NCBI RefSeq assembly: GCF_026000435.1
Contig: NZ_AP026764.1
Coordinates: forward strand, 558,001 to 622,000
Direction: 5' to 3'
DNA: 64,000 nucleotides
Source: Vibrio sp. STUT-A11
Lineage (GTDB): Bacteria; Pseudomonadota; Gammaproteobacteria; Enterobacterales; Vibrionaceae
Under the pieces are notes generated by a model that was not told the DNA's origin, did no database searches, and saw only the letters and a program-made list of their open reading frames with translations. The stretch's first letter is position 1. Each line of letters opens with the position of its first letter. Positions 26,278 to 39,378 of this stretch are shown here, piece by piece. Both the position numbers and the translations under genes were made by a program.

Positions 26278-26802
26278 ATGGAAATTAAAAAAATCAATAA
26301 AGAAGTCTACAAAAAGAAAGTAAACCTGGTGATTGGCGGCTTTGTTGTATTGCTTGCTGTCTCTTCATTAGCCTTCAGTACGCTACTCATTAGTCTTTTT
26401 GGCAATACCAACATTCAACCGGAACAATCTACAGGTAACTTTCATTGGAATTTGATTGGTGTACTTCTGTCTCTCGCGACGTCCCTCTCTTTGCTAAATC
26501 AATTTAAAACTCACCCTTGCATGCGAGAAGTTCTGTACGTTTGGAAGCTTAAGCAAATACACAACAAGATTTACCGCAAGCTAAAAAATATTAAAGCTGC
26601 TGCAAGTACGGATGATTTGAAAGCGTTGACCATTCTTAAGTTCTACTACACTACGCAAAGACAAGTGTTTGAGTTAGACAACAACACGCTCACCATGAGT
26701 AGCGTAACTAAAGAATTAGAAACCATAGAAGAGATCGAAGTGAGCAAATCACTTTCACTTGATATTACAAGCTTTGAAGAGTCTTGGCTGGATACATTCT
26801 GA
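26278..26802 (+). CDS. DUF3087 membrane protein
   Basis: The product is a 174-residue inner-membrane protein. Two hydrophobic segments (about residues 16-40 and 57-78) are followed by a basic, helical cytoplasmic tail (W-K-L-K-Q-I-H-N-K-I-Y-R-K-L) and an acidic C-terminus. It matches my recollection of DUF3087, a gammaproteobacterial family of unknown function. The Shine-Dalgarno TAGGAG precedes the ATG. It lies immediately upstream of the rrn operon, with a terminator between. Confidence 0.75.
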   Translation: MEIKKINKEVYKKKVNLVIGGFVVLLAVSSLAFSTLLISLFGNTNIQPEQSTGNFHWNLIGVLLSLATSLSLLNQFKTHPCMREVLYVWKLKQIHNKIYRKLKNIKAAASTDDLKALTILKFYYTTQRQVFELDNNTLTMSSVTKELETIEEIEVSKSLSLDITSFEESWLDTF

Positions 26803-26845
26803 TTGCCTATTTGCTACCTGGTATTAACAAATGAGTGCTAAAAAT

Positions 26846-26886
26846 AAGCGTTTGAGTGAGATTTCATCACTCGGCGCTTTTTTTTG
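26846..26886 (+). terminator. Terminator after DUF3087 gene
   Basis: A long stem (AAGCG...GAGTGA / TCACTC...CGCTT) is followed by a run of eight or more T residues. It insulates the rrn promoters downstream. Confidence 0.88.
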
Positions 26887-26906
26887 AATTTTTTCTTCAA
26901 AAAGGG

Positions 26907-26934
26907 TTGCCAAGAAAAATCATCTCCCTATAAT
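26907..26934 (+). promoter_or_regulatory. rrn promoter P1
   Basis: TTGCCA and TATAAT are separated by 16 bp and followed by GCGCCTCC, the GC-rich discriminator typical of stringently controlled rRNA promoters. Confidence 0.8.
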
Positions 26935-27023
26935 GCGCCTCCGTTGTCAGGGCAAAGCGGAAACGCAAAAGCAGTTGGCAACAAGGCGAATTAAAAGCTT
27001 CTAAAAATTAATTTAAAAAGTGT

Positions 27024-27051
27024 TTGACACAAAGAATTAGTTCATTAGAAT
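27024..27051 (+). promoter_or_regulatory. rrn promoter P2
   Basis: TTGACA and TAGAAT are separated by 16 bp and followed by the same discriminator-like CGCCTCCG. It is the second of the tandem rRNA promoters. Confidence 0.8.
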
Positions 27052-27087
27052 ACGCCTCCGCTTTGAGAGAAAACTTCTCGCAAAGCA

Positions 27088-27100
27088 AGCTCTTTAACAA
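27088..27100 (+). promoter_or_regulatory. boxA antitermination site, 16S leader
   Basis: AGCTCTTTAACAA matches the boxA core (TGCTCTTTAACA) that loads NusB/NusE for rRNA antitermination. A second copy lies before the 23S gene at 29348-29360. Confidence 0.85.
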
Positions 27101-27306
27101 TATAGACCTATCAATCTGTGTGGGCACTCGTTGATGATAATCCAAATAGTTTCTTCGGAAACAATTTAGGTTTCAATGAACTGAGTGACCAATTTGAATG
27201 AGCAATCATTCGAGCACAGTCAATTCAGTAGTGAATAGAATCTAGACCCTAGGGTCCTAGGTCCTAGGAACTACAAATCAGTATTCATTGAGCCAAACAA
27301 AACTTT

Positions 27307-28859
<1,553 letters not shown>

Positions 28860-28948
28860 TACGATGATTATCGTGATGAGTACCCACACAGATTGATACG
28901 GTTTATAAAGTTTAAGAGATAGAACATCCCCCAAGATGTTCACTTAGT

Positions 28949-29024
28949 GTCCCGTTCGTCTAGAGGCCTAGGACACCGCCCTTTCACGGCGGTAACAGGG
29001 GTTCGACTCCCCTACGGGATACCA
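28949..29024 (+). tRNA. tRNA-Glu (UUC)
   Basis: This is a 76-nt cloverleaf with anticodon TTC in CCCTTTCACGG, T-loop GGTTCGACTCC and encoded CCA. It is the first of four tRNAs in the 16S-23S spacer. Confidence 0.97.
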
Positions 29025-29026
29025 TT

Positions 29027-29102
29027 GGGTCGTTAGCTCAGTTGGTAGAGCAGTTGACTTTTAATCAATTGGTCGCAGGTTCGAATCCTGCACGACCCAC
29101 CA
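29027..29102 (+). tRNA. tRNA-Lys (UUU)
   Basis: This is a 76-nt cloverleaf with anticodon TTT in GACTTTTAATC, T-loop GGTTCGAATCC and encoded CCA. It lies two bases after tRNA-Glu. Confidence 0.97.
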
Positions 29103-29116
29103 TTATCTCAAGATAT

Positions 29117-29192
29117 GGGGCTATAGCTCAGCTGGGAGAGCGCCTGCCTTGCACGCAGGAGGTCAGCAGTTCGATCCTGCTTAGCTCCACCA
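29117..29192 (+). tRNA. tRNA-Ala (UGC)
   Basis: This is a 76-nt cloverleaf with anticodon TGC in CCTTGCACGC, T-loop AGTTCGATCCT and encoded CCA. Confidence 0.97.
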
Positions 29193-29205
29193 TTCTTGAT
29201 TCGAT

Positions 29206-29281
29206 GGGCGATTAGCTCAGTTGGGAGAGCACCTGCCTTACAAGCAGGGGGTCACTGGTTCGAGCCCGGTATCGCCCACCA
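29206..29281 (+). tRNA. tRNA-Val (UAC)
   Basis: This is a 76-nt cloverleaf with anticodon TAC in CCTTACAAGC, T-loop GGTTCGAGCCC and encoded CCA. It is the last spacer tRNA. Confidence 0.97.
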
Positions 29282-29622
29282 TCTTTAAGCGCATTAGCGA
29301 TAGTGCTTTTAAAAATGGTTTCTTTCTTTAAATAGAAAGTTAAATCTAGCTCTTTAACAATTTGGAAAGCTGACAAAACAAACTTTGTTTTTTAGAAATA
29401 AAGATTTGTTTGTAAAGTTCTCAAAGTATTCCTAATGGAATACAACTAAAAACACATTCAAGTGTTCTTGGGTTTTGCGAAAGCAAAACATATTTGAGTC
29501 CGGCAAAATCGAAAGCTATCTCGCTCATTCAAATAATGAGATAGCAACTTTGGTTGTTTGACCGTTTGATTTCACTTTTTAAAGTGAAGACAAAATGCAA
29601 TTCGAAACTCCTTCGGGTTGTA
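29282..29622 (+). other. 16S-23S spacer, post-tRNA part
   Basis: This stretch contains the second boxA (AGCTCTTTAACAA at 29348-29360) and AT-rich processing-stem sequence before the 23S start. No further gene is seen. Confidence 0.8.
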
Positions 29623-32513
<2,891 letters not shown>

Positions 32514-32621
32514 ACAACACCCAAGGGGTTTTGATGGACTCAATGAAAGAACATTGAATGTGTAAAAACGAGAATTAACAACAGCTTTCCAAGTTTTCTC
32601 TAGAAATAGAGAGTAAGAATT

Positions 32622-32741
32622 TGCTTGGCGACCATAGCGTTTTGGACCCACCTGATTTCCATTCCGAACTCAGAAGTGAAACGAAATAGCGCCGATGGTA
32701 GTGTGGGGCTTCCCCATGTGAGAGTAGGACATCGCCAGGCT
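32622..32741 (+). rRNA. rrf: 5S ribosomal RNA
   Basis: The gene is 120 nt, from TGCTTGGCGACCATAGCG to ATCGCCAGGCT, with the conserved CCGAACTCAGAAGTGAAACG core. The ends pair with each other. Confidence 0.97.
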
Positions 32742-32810
32742 TTAAATATCGTTACCTGTGGAAACATGTAACAACATCATCAGTGTACTAATCTGACGAT
32801 AACAATTTGT

Positions 32811-32901
32811 GGAGAGATGGCTGAGTGGTTGAAAGCACCGGTCTTGAAAACCGGCATACGTTAATAGCGTATCTAGGGTTCAAATCCCTATCTCTCCGCC
32901 A
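32811..32901 (+). tRNA. tRNA-Ser (UGA)
   Basis: This is a 91-nt class II tRNA with a long variable arm (CATACGTTAATAGCGTAT), anticodon TGA in TCTTGAAAA, T-loop GGTTCAAATCC and encoded CCA. It is the distal tRNA of the rrn operon. Confidence 0.97.
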
Positions 32902-32913
32902 CTTTTGAAAATT

Positions 32914-32943
32914 AAGCCGCTGTTATTACAGCGGCTTTTTTTT
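32914..32943 (+). terminator. Intrinsic terminator of the rrn operon
   Basis: The perfect stem AAGCCGCTGT / ACAGCGGCTT is followed by eight T residues after tRNA-Ser. Confidence 0.93.
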
Positions 32944-33085
32944 ACTTGAAAATAATTTTGTACATAAAATGAGCATTGGTTGCACTGCGTCTACATTTTT
33001 CATTCCAGTTGGCTTACCGTCGTAGATATTATTTCCATATTGATAGCATTCGTAATGAATGCCGCACAATTGAGAAGGAAGATAG

Positions 33086-33859
33086 ATGAAGTTACTTTAC
33101 TGGTTAGATGAGTGGCAAACACTGACTCGTGTAGAACAAAAAAGTGCACTGCCGATTTCTGGGGCCGATCTACTTGATGATGTGTTTGTTAAGTATCAAT
33201 TAGTCGATCCTAACCAACCATTACTGTTTACCTTCTCCCCCTCTGGTACTGACGTTCAGATACAGGACTTAACCCCTAATTTTGATCCTTGGGGATACCA
33301 CCTCGCTCAACAACAAAAAGTGAATATTATTGCTTTCCAGCATTTGGGAAAAAGTAACTGGTTCCGAAGTCGCAATTTGATTTTCTTCCTTGAGCAGTTG
33401 GCCGATCTGCTGGAGCCGTTTAAGTGTCGCTTGGGTTATGGCGAAAGCCGAGGTGGTTTTGCTATTAGCGCGTTTGCCAAGTTGCTTGGACTGGAGCATA
33501 TCCTGCTGTTTTATCCCGTCAGTACAAAGAACAAAACTCTGGTGCCATGGGACGACAGACCGAGCACCGAGCTTGCTCAGCAGTTTGACTGGGAGAGTGG
33601 CTACCATGATCGAGATTTGGGTGATGCCAAAGGCTACATTATTTATGACCCTACCAATGGTATCGATCGTCTTCATGCCCAACGTTACCCGGAGCTGACG
33701 CATTTAAAAGTGGTTGGTATGGGGCACGGTACTCAATCCACTCAGCTGGATAAATTAGAATTTTTTAATGCGGTGGCGACGGAATTTATTCGCCATCAAC
33801 AGATAGATATTGCCCAATTTAATGAGCAAACCAAGACTTTGTTTTTAAAAGAGGATTGA
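33086..33859 (+). CDS. Alpha/beta-hydrolase-like protein, copy 1
   Basis: The product is a 257-residue cytoplasmic protein with no signal. It has the look of an alpha/beta-hydrolase: a nucleophile elbow G-E-S-R-G-G (Ser121) after a beta-strand, an acidic candidate in I-I-Y-D-P-T-N, and a late G-M-G-H-G-T with His214. I do not recognise a named family. It is followed 92 bp later by a clear paralogue with the same start (M-K-L-L-Y-W-L-D-E-W) and collinear similarity throughout. This copy ends where the paralogue carries an 85-residue extension. AAGGAAG precedes the ATG. Confidence 0.75.
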   Translation: MKLLYWLDEWQTLTRVEQKSALPISGADLLDDVFVKYQLVDPNQPLLFTFSPSGTDVQIQDLTPNFDPWGYHLAQQQKVNIIAFQHLGKSNWFRSRNLIFFLEQLADLLEPFKCRLGYGESRGGFAISAFAKLLGLEHILLFYPVSTKNKTLVPWDDRPSTELAQQFDWESGYHDRDLGDAKGYIIYDPTNGIDRLHAQRYPELTHLKVVGMGHGTQSTQLDKLEFFNAVATEFIRHQQIDIAQFNEQTKTLFLKED

Positions 33860-33951
33860 TATCAGAGCCCCCCTGTTATGAGGGGAAATGATCACGCACT
33901 AAAAACTAGATTTTTAACACAATTGCTAGGCGCAATTTAGATGGAGGATTA

Positions 33952-34983
33952 ATGAAGTTACTGTACTGGTTGGACGAATGGCTGACTCTTTCTGATGAAG
34001 AGCAGAAAACCAGGCTACCGATGTCCGGGGAGGACTTACTTGATGATGTCTTTGTTAAGTATGAGTTTGTTGATCGCAACAAACCGCTATTGTTCACCTT
34101 TTCCCCTGCTGGTACTAACTTACAAGTACAGGACTTACATTCAGATTTTGCGCCTTGGGGCTACCGACTGGCCCAGAAACAGAAAGTAAATATTATCTCT
34201 TTTCAGCACCTCGGGAAAAGTAATTGGTTTCGTAGCCGCAATTTGATTTTCTTTCTTGAGCAGTTATCGACGCTATTGGACCCCTTCGAGTGCCGTTTAG
34301 GCTACGGGCTAAGTCGGGGTGGCTTCGCTATTGGTGCATTTGCCAAATTGCTTCAGCTGGATCAGGTACTGCTCTTTCATCCTGTCAGTACCAAAAACCA
34401 AGCGCTAGTGCCTTGGGATGACAGATCGAGTACAGAGTTAGCTCAACAGTTTGATTGGGAGGGTGACTACCACGACCTGGATTTAGGCGATGCACAGGGC
34501 TATATCATTTATGACCCAACTAACGATATTGATCGCCTTCACGCTAAGCGCTATCCAGAGCTGACTCATCTACGGGTTTACGGCATGGGGCATGGCACTC
34601 ATGCTACGTATATGAATAAATTTGGTTTTTACAAACAAGTAGCCGCTGACTTTATCCGTTATCAACAAATAGACATTGCCCAGTTTCGCCATCAAACCAA
34701 GACACTGCGCTTGAAAGAGGATTATTACCAGTGCCTCAACAAGGCGAACGCAAACTCTAAACATCGTCTGGGCCTATTGAGAAAAGCTCATAATGTGTTG
34801 ATTGAAGAGAAGAAGGAGCACGTGAAAGAACATCAGGCGCAAATTGATATTCAGCCACTGGTCGATATCGCCCTGAAGCATGAGCATGACAACCCGCAAG
34901 ATACAGTGCAGCTTTTGGAGGTTGCTCAACAGTTGGTTCCTGGTGATCCTTTAGTTGAACATAAGCTACAACAGCTCACATAG
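33952..34983 (+). CDS. Alpha/beta-hydrolase-like protein, copy 2 with C-terminal extension
   Basis: The product is a 343-residue paralogue of the preceding gene. The nucleophile-elbow Ser is again residue 121 (G-L-S-R-G-G) and the G-M-G-H-G-T His is kept. Beyond about residue 258 it has an extra 85-residue helical, charged domain (N-K-A-N-A-N-S-K-H-R onward, ending in L-V-P-G-D-P-L-V-E-H) that looks TPR-like. Strong similarity across the shared part indicates a tandem duplication followed by gain or loss of the tail. GGAGG precedes the ATG. The function is unknown; a hydrolase or acyl/glycan-modifying enzyme is only a structural guess. Confidence 0.75.
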   Translation: MKLLYWLDEWLTLSDEEQKTRLPMSGEDLLDDVFVKYEFVDRNKPLLFTFSPAGTNLQVQDLHSDFAPWGYRLAQKQKVNIISFQHLGKSNWFRSRNLIFFLEQLSTLLDPFECRLGYGLSRGGFAIGAFAKLLQLDQVLLFHPVSTKNQALVPWDDRSSTELAQQFDWEGDYHDLDLGDAQGYIIYDPTNDIDRLHAKRYPELTHLRVYGMGHGTHATYMNKFGFYKQVAADFIRYQQIDIAQFRHQTKTLRLKEDYYQCLNKANANSKHRLGLLRKAHNVLIEEKKEHVKEHQAQIDIQPLVDIALKHEHDNPQDTVQLLEVAQQLVPGDPLVEHKLQQLT

Positions 34984-35090
34984 AACGAGCCACGAAAAGT
35001 GGAGAGGTGCTTCTGAAGTGAGGATAGTCGGGTAGCGGTTTTTATAAACCTGTTCGATTGTTGTATCAGAAACAGCAGAATAGCAAAGGT

Positions 35091-35118
35091 AAAAATGCCC
35101 AAGTATTACCTTGGGCTT
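35091..35118 (-). terminator. Intrinsic terminator of yibL
   Basis: Read on the minus strand, GCCCAAG / CTTGGGC is followed by ATTTTTACC. It lies 27 bp beyond the yibL stop. Confidence 0.85.
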
Positions 35119-35144
35119 AAAATGAAACCATGTATTAACGCAGA

Positions 35145-35501
35145 TTAAAACTCTTTTGATGCAAAGCCTGTCATTGCATCAAGACGTAGCTCTTTACCAA
35201 GCTTGGTCATCGGGTGAACGATAACAAGTCCGCGCACACGCTTTTTAAGTTTGCCGATGTCTGCCTGCTCTTCTTTGGTTATTTCACGAGAAAATGGCAT
35301 ATCCAGCAAGCTCTTACGCTCTTTGTTCAGCTCGTAATTCTGTTTGTGCTTAAGCTGGTTAAGTTTTTTACTTAATTGCTCGACTTCGTCAGTAAACTTA
35401 GAAATCATTTCGTGATCACCACGAGAACGCGCTGCATCGAGTTTACGTTGGCAGTTCTCTACGCGGTTATGCAGCTTTTGAATATCAGTTTTTATGCTCA
35501 T
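35145..35501 (-). CDS. yibL: Ribosome-associated protein YibL
   Basis: The product is a 118-residue basic, coiled-coil-rich protein. The C-terminal block (M-P-F-S-R-E-I-T-K-E-E-Q-A-D-I-G, then K-L-K-K, V-R-G-L-V-I-V-H-P-M-T and L-G-x-E) is nearly the E. coli YibL consensus. YibL associates with ribosomal subunits; its exact role is unknown. It is a monocistronic gene with its own terminator. Confidence 0.9.
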   Translation of the reverse strand: MSIKTDIQKLHNRVENCQRKLDAARSRGDHEMISKFTDEVEQLSKKLNQLKHKQNYELNKERKSLLDMPFSREITKEEQADIGKLKKRVRGLVIVHPMTKLGKELRLDAMTGFASKEF

Positions 35502-35580
35502 GGTAGTAAGACTCTAGTGTTAAATGGTCGAGGAGTATAGCATAGCTGAAATCAAATCCCGTACTACTCGATCTGCTGCA

Positions 35581-36576
35581 TCAGTTGATTAATTCATTGC
35601 CGGAAGTTTGTCCGGAGAAAAACGCTTCAATATTGCTGAGTGTGACGGCTGCAATGTTGTTGAGTGCCTCGTGAGTTAAGAAAGCTTGGTGCCCCGTGAA
35701 CAGGACGTTATGACACGCAGACAGGCGGCGAAAAACATCATCGACGATAACGTCATTCGACTTATCCTGAAAGAAAAGCTCTTTCTCATTGTCGTAAACA
35801 TCCAGCCCTAGTGAACCAATTTTTCCTTGTTTCAGAGCCTCAATGGCTGCCAGTGAATCTAGCAACTCTCCCCGACTCGTATTAATGATCATCACACCAT
35901 CTTTCATTTGCGAAAACGACTCTGCATTGAGTAGATGGTAGTTTTCTTTACTCATCGGGCAATGCAACGTAATAATATCTGCATTGGCGTAAATATCTTC
36001 AAGAGAGCAGTAACGTGCGCCCATCTCTATCGCTAGTGGGTTTTCGAAGGGGTCATGGCAAAGAATTTCCATGCCTAATCCCTTAAAAATTCTCATCGCA
36101 GCAATGCCGATTTTTCCCGTACCTATTACCCCGACAGTTTTGCCAAAAAAGTTGAAGCCAACTAAGCCCTCAAGGGAGAAATTCGCGTCGCGGGTACGTT
36201 GATAGGCTTTGTGTAGTCGGCGGTTCAGACACATCATCAAACCGACGGTATGCTCTGCAACCGCTTCAGGTGAATAGGCGGGCACACGTACCACTTGTAT
36301 GCCTAATTCTTTCGCGGCTTGCTGATCTACTTTATCGAAACCAGCACAGCGCATCGCAATAAGCTTCGTGCCGCCCTGAGACAGTTGCTTTAGGACTGGC
36401 TCAGACAAGTCATCATTAACAAAAGCGCATACCACTTCGCAGCCGTGAGCCATTTTCGCCGTCTTGGTGGTCAGCCGAAAGTCGTGATAATGAAATTCTA
36501 AATCCTGGTGATCTTTCACATTGTCAAAAGAGGTTTCGTCGTAGGATTTGGCGCTAAAAAAAGCAATGTTAATCAT
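35581..36576 (-). CDS. ldhA: D-lactate dehydrogenase (fermentative)
   Basis: The product is a 331-residue NAD-dependent D-2-hydroxyacid dehydrogenase reducing pyruvate to D-lactate. It has the nucleotide-binding G-V-I-G-T-G-K-I-G, catalytic Arg in N-T-S-R-G-E-L, Glu in D-V-Y-D-N-E, and His in T-G-H-Q-A-F-L-T. The N-terminal segment (F-F-S-A-K-S-Y-D) is LdhA-like. The size matches E. coli LdhA (329). Its substrate is well supported by overall similarity. The gene stands alone. Confidence 0.93.
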   Translation of the reverse strand: MINIAFFSAKSYDETSFDNVKDHQDLEFHYHDFRLTTKTAKMAHGCEVVCAFVNDDLSEPVLKQLSQGGTKLIAMRCAGFDKVDQQAAKELGIQVVRVPAYSPEAVAEHTVGLMMCLNRRLHKAYQRTRDANFSLEGLVGFNFFGKTVGVIGTGKIGIAAMRIFKGLGMEILCHDPFENPLAIEMGARYCSLEDIYANADIITLHCPMSKENYHLLNAESFSQMKDGVMIINTSRGELLDSLAAIEALKQGKIGSLGLDVYDNEKELFFQDKSNDVIVDDVFRRLSACHNVLFTGHQAFLTHEALNNIAAVTLSNIEAFFSGQTSGNELIN

Positions 36577-36775
36577 AGTAATCTCTCGGAATCTTTTTGT
36601 TCTCTAATAACGTAATGCATCTTTGGTAAGATGAATAGATAAATCAGCATTACGTACTGCGTCATAGAAGGTTTTTTACGGCCCAATGTTATATTCAGAT
36701 TGCTTTGTCATTACCAACTGACTAGCATATCTCCTCCTTATTATCCTTCTTGGCTTGTTTTTAGGCGTTCTGGCG

Positions 36776-37258
36776 ATGTCAGTAAAATGGTGTTCTCTAC
36801 TGGTATGTTGTGCATTTGTGTTCGAAGTACAAGGTGCTGTCGATCTTGTCAAAGTAGATAAGTCGAAGCGTCGAATGTACTTGATGGAAGAGGGGGCCGT
36901 GATAAAGGAGTATCGAATCGCTTTGGGTACTAATCCTAAAGGTCATAAACAAGAAGAAGGAGACAATCGTACTCCGGAAGGTAACTATACTCTGGATTAC
37001 GTTATCAATGATTCTGCTTTTTATCGCTCTGTACATATCAGTTACCCCGATGCTATTGATACGCTTGAGGCTCATCGTCGCGGTGTCTACCCTGGTGGCA
37101 ACATTAAAATCCATGGCTTAAAAAATGGAGAGACCCAAGATCCAAGCTTTATACAAAGTTTTGATTGGACCAATGGGTGTATCGCAATTACCAACGAAGA
37201 GATGGATGAATTCATTCAATTGGTTCGAAGGGGGACACCCATTACCATTGAGTGGTAA
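36776..37258 (+). CDS. L,D-transpeptidase family protein (YafK/YkuD type)
   Basis: The product is a periplasmic YkuD-domain protein of about 160 residues. An N-terminal hydrophobic signal ends near V-Q-G-A. The catalytic region has the I-H-G-L-K-N-G strand and T-N-G-C-I-A-I-T, where the Cys is the nucleophile; the usual S-H-G-C form is T-N-G-C here, as in the YafK/DpaA-like branch. Such enzymes form or cut peptidoglycan crosslinks or lipoprotein anchors. The ATG at 36776 is preferred over an in-frame TTG at 36755; neither has a strong ribosome binding site. It is convergent with the GDPD gene, 24 bp apart. Confidence 0.85.
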   Translation: MSVKWCSLLVCCAFVFEVQGAVDLVKVDKSKRRMYLMEEGAVIKEYRIALGTNPKGHKQEEGDNRTPEGNYTLDYVINDSAFYRSVHISYPDAIDTLEAHRRGVYPGGNIKIHGLKNGETQDPSFIQSFDWTNGCIAITNEEMDEFIQLVRRGTPITIEW

Positions 37259-37282
37259 TGGCCGTTTCCTCACAATAACCTT

Positions 37283-37993
37283 TTACGGAAGAAACCGAGT
37301 TGGGTAGTCACTAAAGATTCCATCTAACGGCGGTAAGTGCTTCAGTTTATGTGGATTGTTCACGGTATAACACATCACTTTATAGCCACTCTGCTGAAGC
37401 TTTTTTATCTGGCGTGATCGCACCCAATTAATGTTTAAGTTACAGCTGTAAGCATTGACCTCTTCAAGCAGCAATTGGTCTTTCTTGGTAAGAAACTCGC
37501 TTAGTACACCCAAACGGTAGCCTTTACAGTGCTCAAAGAGAGATCGAATCACATCATGGCTAAAACTAGACAGTAAAATACTTTCTGAGGACAGAGGGTT
37601 ACCAGAAAGCACTTTGGCTAATAACTTTGCAACTGGCTCTGCGGGATGGCGATCAACTTTAACTTCGATATTTAGATTGAGGTTGTGCTCTGCGGCCAGT
37701 TCAAGAAGCTCTTCCAACGTCATGATGGTTTCACCTTTAAACTCGTCACCAAACCAACCTCCAAAGTCTAAGCTTCTCAGTTCATCTAAAGTGAGTTCAT
37801 CTACTCGACCCTGCCCGTTACTGCAGCGGTTGACCGTGTGGTCATGGCACACTACCAAGACGTTGTCTTTTGTCGGCTGAACATCGACTTCTACCCATTT
37901 CAAATCAAGGTTTATTGCAGCAAGAACGCTTATCTTTGTGTTTTCTGGGTAGGATCCTGCCACACCTCGGTGGCCAATTAACAATGAATCCAT
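37283..37993 (-). CDS. Glycerophosphodiester phosphodiesterase
   Basis: The product is a cytoplasmic GDPD-family TIM barrel of about 236 residues that hydrolyses glycerophosphodiesters to glycerol-3-phosphate and an alcohol. The catalytic H-R-G is at residues 7-9, followed by P-E-N-T and E-V-D-V-Q-P-T-K-D. The second catalytic His is in V-C-H-D-H-T. I chose the ATG at 37993 because the fold begins directly (M-D-S-L-L-I-G-H-R-G) and GAGAAG lies upstream. In-frame ATGs up to 38110 would add up to 39 residues unlike the family. The size is like UgpQ. Confidence 0.88.
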   Translation of the reverse strand: MDSLLIGHRGVAGSYPENTKISVLAAINLDLKWVEVDVQPTKDNVLVVCHDHTVNRCSNGQGRVDELTLDELRSLDFGGWFGDEFKGETIMTLEELLELAAEHNLNLNIEVKVDRHPAEPVAKLLAKVLSGNPLSSESILLSSFSHDVIRSLFEHCKGYRLGVLSEFLTKKDQLLLEEVNAYSCNLNINWVRSRQIKKLQQSGYKVMCYTVNNPHKLKHLPPLDGIFSDYPTRFLP

Positions 37994-38270
37994 GTTGTCG
38001 TTCTTCTCTTTTAGGTTGGTGTGCATCGAGTGATGTGAAGCAAAACATTCACTTACTGAAGCATGCATAGTAATACAAATAGGTTGGACTTTTACTCTAT
38101 CGCAGCTCATTTTTAAAGTAACGACTAATCTTGCGAGCGCAGAACAATACCCAGAAACGCACGGAGTCGAGCAGAGTATAAGCCTTTATTCCTGTCGTAA
38201 AGTTTGATGATTGGATGGACTTGAATCCTGTATTTTACAGTGATTTTTAATAATTATCAGGGAGAGAAAA

Positions 38271-39224
38271 ATGAAGATCGGTGTCATTGGCGCTGGAGCC
38301 GTTGGTGTTGGTGTTTGTAACTACTTACTCACAATGGGAAGCTTCAGCGAGTTAGTCTTATTAGATCAAAACTTGGAACGTGCAGAAGGAGAAGTGTTCG
38401 ATTTCCGTCACACAACGGCGTTAACGTTTTCTAAAAATACTCGTATTATCCCTTCGAATGACTATCTGGATTTATTAGAAGCTGACATTGTCATCATCAC
38501 CGCTGGCGCACAAATCAAACACGGGCAGACCCGCCTGGATCTCGCAGAAATCAACGCCAATATCGGGGTTGAAATAGCACGCAACATTGAGCGTGTCGCG
38601 CCTAATGCTATTCTTATTGTTGTGACTAATCCCTGTGATATTGTTACCCATTTTATTGTCGCTAATACTGGTTTTGAAGCGAGTAAGGTGATCAGCAGTG
38701 GTTGTGTTATAGATACTGCCCGCTTGATGAGTATTGTCGCCAACCGTGTCGATCTCGATCCTAAGAATATCTTTGGGTACGTATTAGGCGAACATGGTAG
38801 CCATTGTTTTACGCCGAAGAGTTTGATTTCTATCGCTGGTCAACCAGCGGATTATTACTGTGATATGCACAATATCAAACGAATTGATTCTGATGAGCTG
38901 TTGGAGGCGGTGAAACAAGCCGGCTATGAAATATTTCGCCGCAAGAACAATACCGTACACGGCATCGCAGCCAGTGTGTTTCGGATCGTGCAGGCGGTTA
39001 TCATCAACGAGCGCTCAGTGTTGCCTGTTGGAACCATGATAAAAGGACAATATGGCCTGAATAATGTTGTACTTAGCTTACCTACTGTGGTGGGTAAAAA
39101 AGGGGCTGACTCTGTGCTTACCCACCCATTTAGTGGTGACGAGTTGAAAACGTTAAGAGCCATCAGTGAGAATTTACGTTCAATCGTAAAGAACGTTGCA
39201 TTGTCGACCAGTTTAGAGTGTTAG
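38271..39224 (+). CDS. L-lactate/malate dehydrogenase-family enzyme
   Basis: The product is a 317-residue NAD-dependent 2-hydroxyacid dehydrogenase of the LDH/MDH family. The Rossmann motif is G-A-G-A-V-G. The catalytic Arg in Q-T-R-L-D-L, Asp/Arg pair in D-T-A-R-L and His in G-E-H-G are all conserved. In the substrate-specificity loop (G-A-Q-I-K-H-G-Q-T-R) the position of the LDH Gln102 is Ile, so neither the standard lactate (Gln) nor malate (Arg) determinant is present. The substrate could be a larger or more hydrophobic 2-oxoacid. AGGGAGAG precedes the ATG, and the gene is followed by a terminator. Confidence 0.85.
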   Translation: MKIGVIGAGAVGVGVCNYLLTMGSFSELVLLDQNLERAEGEVFDFRHTTALTFSKNTRIIPSNDYLDLLEADIVIITAGAQIKHGQTRLDLAEINANIGVEIARNIERVAPNAILIVVTNPCDIVTHFIVANTGFEASKVISSGCVIDTARLMSIVANRVDLDPKNIFGYVLGEHGSHCFTPKSLISIAGQPADYYCDMHNIKRIDSDELLEAVKQAGYEIFRRKNNTVHGIAASVFRIVQAVIINERSVLPVGTMIKGQYGLNNVVLSLPTVVGKKGADSVLTHPFSGDELKTLRAISENLRSIVKNVALSTSLEC

Positions 39225-39260
39225 CGAGTTTAAAACTGAAAACCATGCTTAATTTCAGAG

Positions 39261-39292
39261 AGCCTGCTTTAAAGCAGGCTTTCGTATTTTTG
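39261..39292 (+). terminator. Intrinsic terminator after LDH-family gene
   Basis: The perfect palindrome AGCCTGCTTTAAAGCAGGCT is followed by TTCGTATTTTT. Confidence 0.85.
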
Positions 39293-39378
39293 GTACAGAT
39301 AAGCCGTATTGCTCAGTTGTTTAACTCACAAGTGAGGAATATAATGAGAACTATTTTTATTTAAATGGTGAATTAGGC

